A stretch of DNA of 28,531 bases. Origin: an uncultured Clostridia bacterium (GTDB lineage Bacteria > Bacillota > Clostridia > TANB77 > CAG-508). The stretch lies in assembly GCA_944393455.1 (NCBI GenBank), contig CALYAH010000014.1:1-28531 (forward strand), in the 5' to 3' direction. This document shows positions 1-6,304 of this stretch, one piece after another. The notes below the pieces were generated by a model. That model saw nothing but the letters and a program-made list of their open reading frames with translations. It had not been told where the DNA came from and did no database searches. Both the position numbers and the translations under genes were made by a program. Position 1 is the first letter of the stretch. Every line of letters begins with the position of its first letter.

Positions 1-60
1 AGAAATAATGATGAAAGTTTTCAATATGAATTATTTAAAATAGCACAGTCAAAAAGATAA
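1..60 (+). CDS. 3' end of an unidentified upstream gene (partial)
   Basis: Frame 1 is open from the window edge and reads RNNDESFQYELFKIAQSKR before a TAA at 58-60; the other two forward frames close within a few codons or by position 42. The fragment is too short to assign a family. The same frame stays open after the TAA for 21 more codons to another TAA at 124-126, so this stop could be a recent nonsense change or simply the natural end. A terminator follows at 131-177, consistent with the end of a transcription unit. Confidence 0.45.
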   Translation, partial: RNNDESFQYELFKIAQSKR

Positions 61-130
61 TATATACCAGCACAAAAGACAACTGTAACAGAAATTAATA
101 CTGTAAAAACTGAATTACAACAATAAAATA

Positions 131-177
131 AAAACGAGGAAAGATAAAAATAAAAATTTATCATACCTCGTTTTTTA
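131..177 (+). terminator. Rho-independent terminator after the upstream gene
   Basis: AAAACGAGG (131-139) pairs perfectly with CCTCGTTTT (166-174). Inside it a second stem, GATAAA/TTTATC (143-148 with 157-162), is separated by a small internal loop. The 3' arm runs into a T-tract. It separates the upstream gene from the M23 peptidase gene. Confidence 0.8.
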
Positions 178-268
178 TTATAAAATGAAAATGAGAGATA
201 AATGGAATAAAATTAAGATAAAACTAAAAAAAACAAAAAAACTTACGGAAATTGGAGATGCATTCTCT

Positions 269-297
269 TTGCAAAAAAATATATATTACAATATTAT
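269..297 (+). promoter_or_regulatory. Candidate sigma-A promoter for the M23 peptidase gene
   Basis: TTGCAA (269-274) and TATTAT (292-297) are separated by 17 bp, about 50 nt before the ATG at 348. It is the best -35/-10 pair between the preceding terminator and the gene. In such AT-rich DNA chance matches are common, so this is a moderate call. Confidence 0.45.
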
Positions 298-347
298 TAC
301 AATGAAAAAATACGATGATAATACAAAAATACAAAGGAGTAGAGAGA

Positions 348-1358
348 ATGTTAAAAAAGGTATGGGTACATACAAGAAGAGGAATTAAATTTGTAATTCT
401 TTTTATGATAGCGGCATTTCTAATGGTAGGAATTATCGCTTTTTTATATAAACCAACTTATAGCGTTTTTATAGATGGAGAACAAGTTGGATATACAGGA
501 GATAGAACTACACTACAACATAAAATAAACGATTATGTAGAAAATGGAGATGGAAGCAACCCAAACATAGCATTTGTACAAATTGAAAATCTTCCAGAAT
601 ATAAATTATGTCTCTTAAAAAAGAATATAGTTACAAATGATGATGAAATTTTTAATAAAATAAAAGAACAAGGAATTGCTTATTATAAATATTATGCCAT
701 TGCGGATAACCAAGAAGAAAAATTATATGTTTCGACATTTGAAGAAGCAGAAAATGTAGTTAATTCTTTAAAAGAAAAAAATAGTTCTAATGTAAATACA
801 ATTTCAATTGTAGAAAAATATGAAACAGAAATAAAAGATTTAATTTCTTCAGAAGAAGCAATTTCTAAGTTGTATGTAGAGCCAGTAAAAACAGTTACTG
901 TAGCTAAAACTAACAAAAAAACTACATCAACTGGGAAAGTTAATACATCTACTACTACTTCAGGGTCAAAAGCAAGTATAGGAATTTCATTAATAAGACC
1001 TGTATCTGGAACGATAACTTCAAGATTTGGAGTAAGAAGTAATGTTAGAAGTTCTGCTCATACAGGTTTAGATATAGCAACATCAAGGGGAACACCAATT
1101 AAGGCAGCAGCATCAGGAACAGTTACATTCTCAGGATATAAAGGCTCTTATGGCTACATGATAGTTATAAGCCATGGAAATGGAGTACAAACTTACTATG
1201 GACATTGTGATAAATTGTATGTATCTGCTGGTACATCAGTATCACAAGGACAAACTATAGCAGCGGTTGGATCTACTGGAAATTCAACTGGACCACATTT
1301 ACATTTAGAGGTAAGAGTAAATGGAGTAGCTTATAACCCACAAAACTATGTATATTAA
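348..1358 (+). CDS. Membrane-anchored M23 (LytM-type) peptidoglycan endopeptidase
   Basis: Predicted zinc metallopeptidase that cleaves peptide cross-links of peptidoglycan outside the membrane. The 336-aa protein has a basic N terminus, one transmembrane segment (about residues 15-38), an extracytoplasmic stalk domain of no assigned family (about 40-185), a Ser/Thr-rich linker (about 190-212) and a C-terminal M23 domain (about 220-336). The zinc ligands are visible: HTGLD (H238, D242) and the HLH motif (H317-H319), in GNSTGPHLHLE context. I chose the ATG at 348 because AAGGAG lies just before it; an in-frame ATG at 315 has no ribosome binding site. It stands alone between two terminators, convergent with mecA. 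Family assignment is secure; the exact substrate and role (growth, division or spore related) cannot be read from the sequence. Confidence 0.9.
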   Translation: MLKKVWVHTRRGIKFVILFMIAAFLMVGIIAFLYKPTYSVFIDGEQVGYTGDRTTLQHKINDYVENGDGSNPNIAFVQIENLPEYKLCLLKKNIVTNDDEIFNKIKEQGIAYYKYYAIADNQEEKLYVSTFEEAENVVNSLKEKNSSNVNTISIVEKYETEIKDLISSEEAISKLYVEPVKTVTVAKTNKKTTSTGKVNTSTTTSGSKASIGISLIRPVSGTITSRFGVRSNVRSSAHTGLDIATSRGTPIKAAASGTVTFSGYKGSYGYMIVISHGNGVQTYYGHCDKLYVSAGTSVSQGQTIAAVGSTGNSTGPHLHLEVRVNGVAYNPQNYVY

Positions 1359-1368
1359 AATAATATAA

Positions 1369-1406
1369 AAGTGGATATAAATATTTATTTATATCCACTT
1401 CATTTT
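1369..1406. terminator. Bidirectional terminator between the M23 gene and mecA
   Basis: AAGTGGATATAA (1369-1380) and TTATATCCACTT (1389-1400) form a perfect 12-bp stem with an 8-nt loop. T-rich sequence follows on the plus strand (CATTTTT), and the A-rich left flank gives a T-run on the minus strand. It lies between the stop codons of two convergent genes and probably serves both. Confidence 0.8.
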
Positions 1407-2047
1407 TAATTACTAGAAGAAAAATATTTGATTACGTTTGTAATAGCATTTCTCTTAAATATTGCTTTTCCGTGTTCAATTAATTTATTTTCAAAGCTAG
1501 GAGAAAATGTTAAAGGCTTTAAAAATTCTGATGAAATAGAATAAAAGGTTTTTACATACTCATAAGAAGTATTAATATTTTTCACAATTAAATAATATGT
1601 ATTATTATATATATATAAAGAAATATTTTTTGAAAATTTTCTTATATCAAAATTTTCAAGTTTATTAATATATTCGCAGAAATCACAAAACTCATCAAAG
1701 TTTTTAAAAGAATAGATAGCCTGCTTTTTTGAAAAATTGATTGATTTTCTTTTTACAGTTAGCTTTTTCTTAGGTGTTTCTACAGAAGTGTTAGAATTTT
1801 TTGGAGAAAATTTTGTTATTGTAAAAATTAAAACACCATCTGGAGAAGAAAAAGCCTCGATCAATAACTTGCATCCATCTGTGTTAAATCCAACTTCTTT
1901 TTTTGCCTTTTCTAACATTTTTGAAAAAAAGTTTTGACCTTCAAAAGCCTTAGACATAAGAGAATGAATATCTATGCCATCAATATCTAAGTCTGATGGT
2001 TTTACTATAATACGAATTTTATTGTCAGTAAGTTTTTCTATTTTCAT
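1406..2047 (-). CDS. mecA: MecA-family adaptor protein for ClpC
   Basis: MecA proteins deliver substrates to the ClpC/ClpP protease; in Bacillus subtilis the known target is the competence regulator ComK. The 213-aa length is close to the usual ~218 aa. The N terminus (MKIEKLTDNKIRIIV) and the segment around EKAKKEVGFNTDGCKLLIEA are typical of the family. A charged linker near residue 85-105 separates the N-terminal substrate-binding part from the C-terminal ClpC-binding part, which contains the YIYNNTYYLIV strand region. The start is preceded by GGGAGGG on the minus strand. It is monocistronic, convergent with the M23 gene, and its upstream region faces the foldback element. Clostridial MecA targets are not well known, so a role in competence should not be assumed. 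Confidence 0.88.
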   Translation of the reverse strand: MKIEKLTDNKIRIIVKPSDLDIDGIDIHSLMSKAFEGQNFFSKMLEKAKKEVGFNTDGCKLLIEAFSSPDGVLIFTITKFSPKNSNTSVETPKKKLTVKRKSINFSKKQAIYSFKNFDEFCDFCEYINKLENFDIRKFSKNISLYIYNNTYYLIVKNINTSYEYVKTFYSISSEFLKPLTFSPSFENKLIEHGKAIFKRNAITNVIKYFSSSN

Positions 2048-2082
2048 AATGTCAAAGCCCTCCCTTAATAACTATTAAATAT

Positions 2083-2111
2083 ATTATACTACTATTATTA
2101 TTATATTTAAA
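2083..2111 (-). promoter_or_regulatory. Weak candidate promoter for mecA
   Basis: On the minus strand TATAAT (2083-2088) is preceded by TTTAAA (2106-2111) at 17-bp spacing, 36 nt or more upstream of the mecA ATG. The -10 matches the consensus perfectly but the -35 matches at only four of six bases. Confidence 0.35.
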
Positions 2112-2188
2112 TGTATAATTTTTGGTAATTAAATTATAAAATATTTATTAATATAACATAGAAAATTTTAGAATTCAACCTAAAATAC

Positions 2189-2263
2189 TTTTAAGTTTTG
2201 GTATTTTTTTGAGAATGCTTGAGGGAGATTTACCCTAAAGGTATACTAAGTCGAAAATATAGC
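2189..2263 (+). repeat. Left terminal inverted repeat of the foldback element
   Basis: 75-bp arm complementary to 2561-2635, with two mismatches. It includes the recognisable core CCCTAAAGGTATACTAAGTC. Confidence 0.85.
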
Positions 2264-2560
2264 GCTTGATTGGAATGAAAAATAGAAATTGTTAGGAAAG
2301 AGAACGAGTAAGATTCAGCTAAAATCAATAATTAATATATCTAAATATTACACTTAAGCTGCCTTCATAAACAAAGAAATTATAAAATTAGCTAAATGGC
2401 ACCTCCCAAAAGAGTTTGGTATCCTCCATTTAGCTAATTTAATAATTTCTAATGTCCATTCAGTTGCACCAGTATAATTTTTATCTATATTAATTATTGA
2501 TTTTATGATGAAAAAGGCTTGGTTTCTTTCCTTACAATTTCTTTTTGAATGTAATGAACA

Positions 2561-2635
2561 GCTATATTTTCGACTTAGTATACCTTTAGGGTAAATCTCC
2601 CCCAAGCATTCTCAAAAAAATACCGAAACTTAAAA
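2561..2635 (-). repeat. Right terminal inverted repeat of the foldback element
   Basis: 75-bp arm, inverted copy of 2189-2263 (73 of 75 bases). It is followed immediately by AAATAC, which also precedes the left arm. Confidence 0.85.
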
Positions 2636-2722
2636 AAATACTAAAACTTAAAGAATTTATTGCGAGATTATTTAATATGAAATTAAAAATTATTAATAAT
2701 ATAAAAAAATATAGTGTTTTAC

Positions 2723-2751
2723 TTGAAAAATTTGCTAAATAAATATATAAT
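2723..2751 (+). promoter_or_regulatory. Sigma-A type promoter of the radC-mre operon
   Basis: TTGAAA (2723-2728), a 17-bp spacer and a consensus TATAAT (2746-2751) lie about 58 nt before the first start codon of the operon. It is 82 bp beyond the foldback element, so the element has not separated promoter from genes. Confidence 0.7.
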
Positions 2752-2808
2752 ACCTTTATGTGAAAAATAAATAGCCGTAAGGAAATCGAAATTTTTGGAG
2801 GGATAAAA

Positions 2809-3066
2809 GTGGCAACAAAAGAAAAAAATATATGGATATTATTAATTTTTATTTTATCAGGTTTAGTAGTAGGAGGATTACTGGGAGAATTAGCATCTAA
2901 AGTAGACTGGCTTTGGTGGTTATCTTACAGTCAAAAATTTGGATTAGAAGAGCCAATTACATTAGATTTAAGTGTTATGCAAATAACATTTGCTTTAATG
3001 TTTAAAATTAGTATATCAAGTATCGTAGGTATGGTTTTAGCTATATTTATATACAAAAAAGTATAA
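2809..3066 (+). CDS. DUF4321 small membrane protein
   Basis: An 85-aa protein with two hydrophobic segments: about residues 8-28 (WILLIFILSGLVVGGLLGEL) and about 57-82. The short loop between them contains DWLWWLSYSQKFGLEEP. This pattern, a glycine-rich first helix then an aromatic loop, fits the DUF4321 family found next to radC/mreB in Clostridia. Function is unknown. It starts with GTG at 2809, preceded by GGAGGG at good spacing, and is the first gene of the operon. Its placement before the cell-shape genes hints at an envelope-related role, but this is inference only. Confidence 0.75.
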   Translation: MATKEKNIWILLIFILSGLVVGGLLGELASKVDWLWWLSYSQKFGLEEPITLDLSVMQITFALMFKISISSIVGMVLAIFIYKKV

Positions 3067-3123
3067 CAAAGTAATATAAAAGACAAAATGGGGGCAATAA
3101 AATAAGAAAGGAATGAAACTATT

Positions 3124-3816
3124 TTGTCTATTAAAATAAAAGAATTACCAGAACTAGAAAGACCATATGAAAAACTAGAAATCTATGGAGAGAAAACATT
3201 GTCAAATGCAGAATTATTGGCAATTATTATTAAAACAGGGACTAAAGAAGAAACATCAGTACAACTAGCACAAAGATTATTGAACTTGAATAATAGCCAA
3301 GAAGAAGATTTAAATTTTTTACAAAATCTATCAATAGAAGAATTAACACAAATAAAAGGAATTGGAAAAGTAAAAGCAATTCAATTAAAAGCAATCGGAG
3401 AGTTAGCTGTTAGGATGTTTAAGACATCGAACTATAAAAAAGTAACAATAAAAGAGCCTCATGATTTGGCTAAAATTTTAATGAGTGAGTTGAAGTTCCA
3501 AAGGAATGAAATTGTGAAATTAGTTATTTTAAATAATAAGAATGAAATATTAAAAATCCAAGATATTGCAAGTGGAGGAACTAATTTTGCAAATGTATCT
3601 ATTAAAGATATTATGTCAGAACCTATAAAAATGAAAGCACCTAAAATTATATTGGTACATAACCATCCAAGCGGAGATTCAACACCAAGTGCACAAGATA
3701 TTAAATTTACAAACCAAATTTATAAAGCGGCTGAACTTTTAGGAATACAATTATTAGATCATATTGTTATAGGAAATATGAATTATACAAGCATATTTTC
3801 CAAACTAGTTTCTTAA
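3124..3816 (+). CDS. radC: RadC-family JAMM/MPN domain protein
   Basis: The 230-aa protein matches RadC in length and layout. The N-terminal half has a helix-hairpin-helix-like segment (TQIKGIGKVKAIQLKAIGEL, about residues 75-95). The C-terminal JAMM domain has the metal-binding motif HNHPSGDSTPSAQD, with H179, H181 and D192 as likely zinc ligands. RadC was once thought to act in DNA repair, but its biochemical role is unresolved. It starts with TTG at 3124; an ATG at 3113 is out of frame and closes after a few codons, while AAAGGA precedes the TTG at workable distance. Location directly before mreB is the usual arrangement in Bacillota. Confidence 0.92.
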   Translation: MSIKIKELPELERPYEKLEIYGEKTLSNAELLAIIIKTGTKEETSVQLAQRLLNLNNSQEEDLNFLQNLSIEELTQIKGIGKVKAIQLKAIGELAVRMFKTSNYKKVTIKEPHDLAKILMSELKFQRNEIVKLVILNNKNEILKIQDIASGGTNFANVSIKDIMSEPIKMKAPKIILVHNHPSGDSTPSAQDIKFTNQIYKAAELLGIQLLDHIVIGNMNYTSIFSKLVS

Positions 3817-3858
3817 AACAAAAGAATAGAAATACATTAGGAGGAGAAAGAAAGGAAT

Positions 3859-4062
3859 ATGAATTTTATGAAATTTTTTACATTTGGATCAAAGGACATA
3901 GGAATTGATTTAGGAACTGCAAATATTTTAGTAACATTAAAAGGAAAGGGAATAATTTTAAAGGAACCATCTGTTGTTGCAATAGATAGGAAAACTGGAA
4001 ATATAATGGCAACCGGAAATGAAGCAAAAGAAATGATTCGGAAGAACACCAGAACAAATTAA
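3859..4062 (+). CDS. mreB: MreB, N-terminal part (frameshifted)
   Basis: MreB is the bacterial actin that guides lateral wall synthesis. This fragment carries the start of the actin fold, including the first phosphate-binding loop region GIDLGTANILV. After EMI (residues 58-60) the frame goes wrong, and translation ends at a TAA at 4060-4062 after only 67 aa. The family consensus continues EMIGRTPEQIKAVRPL, and that sequence is present from 4040 in the next frame. A single extra base, most simply C4039 in ATTCGGA where ATTGGA is expected, explains this. AGGAGGAG and AAAGGA precede the ATG. With the base removed, 3859-4900 would encode one 346-aa MreB, the normal length. A sequencing or assembly error is the likeliest cause. 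Confidence 0.85.
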   Translation: MNFMKFFTFGSKDIGIDLGTANILVTLKGKGIILKEPSVVAIDRKTGNIMATGNEAKEMIRKNTRTN

Positions 4063-4900
4063 AGCAGTAAGACCTCTAAAAGATGGTGTTATTGCAGACT
4101 TTACAGCAACACAATTAATGTTAAAAAATATTATCGAAAAAGTAGCTAGAAGATACAATATTGGAAAACCAAGAGTAGTAGTTGGTGTACCATCTGGAAT
4201 TACAGAAGTAGAAGAAAGAGCAGTAGAAGAGTCTGTAATGCAAGCAGGAGCAAAAGAAGTTTATTTAATTGAAGAACCAATGGCAGCAGCAATTGGAGCT
4301 TCATTAGATGTAGGAGAGCCAAGTGGAAATATTATTGTAGATATTGGTGGAGGAACAACAGAAGTGGCTGTTATTTCTTTAGGTGGAATCGTCGTAAGTC
4401 ATTCCTTAAGAGTGGCAGGAGATGAATTAGATGAAGACATCGTAAATTATATAAAAAGAGAGATGAATCTAGCGATTGGAGAAACAACAGCAGAACAAAT
4501 TAAAATGCAAATAGGATGTGCAATGCCTTTAATGACAGAAATGTCAATGGAAGTAAGAGGAAGAGACTTAAGTAACGGATTACCTAGAAATGTTATAGTC
4601 ACATCTGTTCAAATAGAAGAAGCAATAAAAGAGTCAATTAGTAAAATAGTAGAAATAGTAAAGTTAACATTAGAAAAAACACCACCAGAATTAGCATCAG
4701 ACATTATGGAAAAAGGAATTGTATTAGCTGGTGGAGGTGCGCTAATTAAAAATTTGGACAAGTTATTAAGCATAGAAACAGGAATGCCAGTATATATAGC
4801 AGAGGAACCTTTAGATTGTGTAGTAAGAGGAGCTGGAAAGACCCTAGAAGATATCGAAAGATTAAAAAGAGTTCTAGTAAATGCTAGAAACAGAAAATAA
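4040..4900 (+). CDS. mreB: MreB, C-terminal part (second frame after the frameshift)
   Basis: From 4040 this frame reads GRTPEQIKAVRPLKDGVIADF and then most of the MreB actin fold: VVVGVPSGITEVEERAV, the EEPMAAAIGA segment, the second phosphate-binding loop VDIGGGTTEVAV, and the adenosine-binding motif GIVLAGGGALIKNLD near the end. The first internal ATG is at 4118, but it lies in mid-domain without a convincing ribosome binding site, so an independent protein is unlikely. It should be read together with the fragment starting at 3859. The reading frame downstream of the break shows no further decay, which argues against an old pseudogene. mreC follows 17 nt later with its own ribosome binding site. 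Confidence 0.85.
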   Translation, partial: GRTPEQIKAVRPLKDGVIADFTATQLMLKNIIEKVARRYNIGKPRVVVGVPSGITEVEERAVEESVMQAGAKEVYLIEEPMAAAIGASLDVGEPSGNIIVDIGGGTTEVAVISLGGIVVSHSLRVAGDELDEDIVNYIKREMNLAIGETTAEQIKMQIGCAMPLMTEMSMEVRGRDLSNGLPRNVIVTSVQIEEAIKESISKIVEIVKLTLEKTPPELASDIMEKGIVLAGGGALIKNLDKLLSIETGMPVYIAEEPLDCVVRGAGKTLEDIERLKRVLVNARNRK

Positions 4901-4917
4901 TTAGATAGGAGTAAAGA

Positions 4918-5733
4918 ATGTACAGAAACAAGAAAAATGGGATAATAGGAATTGTTATAACAATTATTATATTAATTTTAATTGTCATATTTTCAAACGG
5001 CGAAAATAATAGTAGCTTTTTTGAGAATGCTGCAACTAATTTAGTTATGCCTATACAAAATGGTTTAACATATTTAAAAAATAAATTAGGAGGCAATAGC
5101 ACATTTTTTACAGATATTAATAATTTAAAAGAAGAAAATAAAGAATTAAAAGAAAAGAACAGTGAATTAGAACAATCTTTAAGAGAATTAGAAAATATAA
5201 AAACGCAAAATGAAACATTAAAAGAATATTTAGATTTAACAGAAAAATATGGAGAATATAAAACGATTCCAGGATATGTAATAAATAAGGAAATAAGTAA
5301 TTATTCTAAAACAATAGTAATTAATATAGGAAAAAAAGATGGAGTAGAGGAGAACATGACAGTAATTGCAGATAAAGGATTAGTTGGACATGTTATTTCT
5401 GTTACTGATTCTACAGCAAAAGTTCAAACAATAATAGATACGGCAAGTTCTGTTAGCTGCTCTATGAGTACAACAAAAGATAGTATTGTATGTAAAGGAA
5501 CACTAGAAGAGGATTCAGCATTAAAAGCAATGTATATACCAACAGAAGCTAACATAATACAAGGGGATAGTATAGAAACATCAGGGCTAGGTGGTATCTA
5601 TCCAAAAGGAATTCATATTGGGACTGTAAAAAAAGTAACAAATACGCAAAATATGATAGATCGATATGCTTTAGTAGAAGCAGCAGTGGACTTTGACAAA
5701 TTAGATACAGTATTAGTTATAACAAATCAGTAG
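4918..5733 (+). CDS. mreC: Rod shape-determining protein MreC
   Basis: MreC is a bitopic membrane protein that links cytoplasmic MreB to the external elongation synthases and activates PBP2. The 271-aa protein has a transmembrane helix at about residues 8-26. A strongly predicted coiled coil follows at about 65-110 (heptad-rich run of NLKEENKELKEKNSELEQ type). The C-terminal beta domain (about 115-271) contains the family segments IGKKDGVEENMTV, GLVGHVI and the glycine-rich SGLGGIYPKGIHIG. The ATG is preceded by AGGAG. Position between mreB and mreD is standard. Confidence 0.93.
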   Translation: MYRNKKNGIIGIVITIIILILIVIFSNGENNSSFFENAATNLVMPIQNGLTYLKNKLGGNSTFFTDINNLKEENKELKEKNSELEQSLRELENIKTQNETLKEYLDLTEKYGEYKTIPGYVINKEISNYSKTIVINIGKKDGVEENMTVIADKGLVGHVISVTDSTAKVQTIIDTASSVSCSMSTTKDSIVCKGTLEEDSALKAMYIPTEANIIQGDSIETSGLGGIYPKGIHIGTVKKVTNTQNMIDRYALVEAAVDFDKLDTVLVITNQ

Positions 5734-5747
5734 AAGAGGTGAACTTA

Positions 5748-6281
5748 TTGAAAAAAACTATTATCAATATTATTTTAATAGTAACAGCATTTATTATTTA
5801 TTATTTACAGTCTAATTTCTTTAGTTGGTTTAATATAGCAGGAGTTATGCCAAATTTATTTGTAATATTTGTCTTATTTATAGGACTATTTGCTAGTGCA
5901 ACAATGGGAACAGTATATGGAGTAGTAATAGGAGTTACATTAGACCTATTATTAGGAAATAGGATTGGAATATATGCTGTAACATTAGGACTTATAGGAT
6001 TTTTAGCAGGGGTATTTGACAAAAACTTCTCAAAAGATAGTAGAATGACAATTATGTTTATGGTTTTAGGTTCAACTATTATTTTTGAGGTTTTAAATTA
6101 TTTATTAAATTACATATTTTTATCAATTAATGTTGAAATTATTAGTTTTATAATAATTTTAGCCATTGAAGTGGTATATAATTTAATTTTAGCAATTATT
6201 TTATATCCATTACTTCAAAAAACAGGATATTATATTGAAGATGAATATAAAGGAAATAAAATATTAACAAGATATTTTTAA
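5748..6281 (+). CDS. mreD: Rod shape-determining protein MreD
   Basis: A 177-aa, almost wholly hydrophobic protein with about five transmembrane helices, in the mreD position and of MreD length. The segment ANLFVIFVLFIGLF-like near residue 40 (PNLFVIFVLFIGLFASATMG), then a glycine/leucine-rich GVTLDLLLG and FLAGVFDKNF, are typical. MreD is an integral component of the elongasome that works with MreC. I placed the start at TTG 5748 because AGAGGTG sits six bases before it; the GTG at 5739 lies within that ribosome binding site. Confidence 0.88.
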   Translation: MKKTIINIILIVTAFIIYYLQSNFFSWFNIAGVMPNLFVIFVLFIGLFASATMGTVYGVVIGVTLDLLLGNRIGIYAVTLGLIGFLAGVFDKNFSKDSRMTIMFMVLGSTIIFEVLNYLLNYIFLSINVEIISFIIILAIEVVYNLILAIILYPLLQKTGYYIEDEYKGNKILTRYF

Positions 6282-6304
6282 AGAAATAGAAAGAAGGTGA
6301 GAGT

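Larger units (their letters stand above)
2189..2635. mobile_element. MITE-like foldback element with 75-bp terminal inverted repeats
   Basis: Positions 2189-2263 and 2561-2635 are inverted repeats with 73 of 75 bases matching. Pairing resumes further in: an 18-bp perfect inverted match lies at 2321-2338/2487-2504, with a partly matching stretch around AGAAATTGT/AGGAAAGA in between. At the centre a 25-bp stem (2375-2399 with 2426-2450, one mismatch) closes a 26-nt loop. The 6-bp direct repeat AAATAC sits exactly outside both ends (2183-2188 and 2636-2641), as expected for a target-site duplication. It contains no transposase; an 83-codon minus-strand frame within it resembles nothing known to me and is probably chance. 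A structured RNA is an alternative, but the exact flanking repeat favours a non-autonomous mobile element. Confidence 0.75.

Noticed and set aside
185..388. 67-codon plus-strand frame before the M23 gene
   Set aside because: No ribosome binding site, extreme Lys/Asn composition from A-rich DNA, and it overlaps the M23 start and its likely promoter.
2354..2605. 83-codon minus-strand frame inside the foldback element
   Set aside because: It runs through the inverted-repeat arms and central hairpin, resembles no known protein, and lacks a ribosome binding site.
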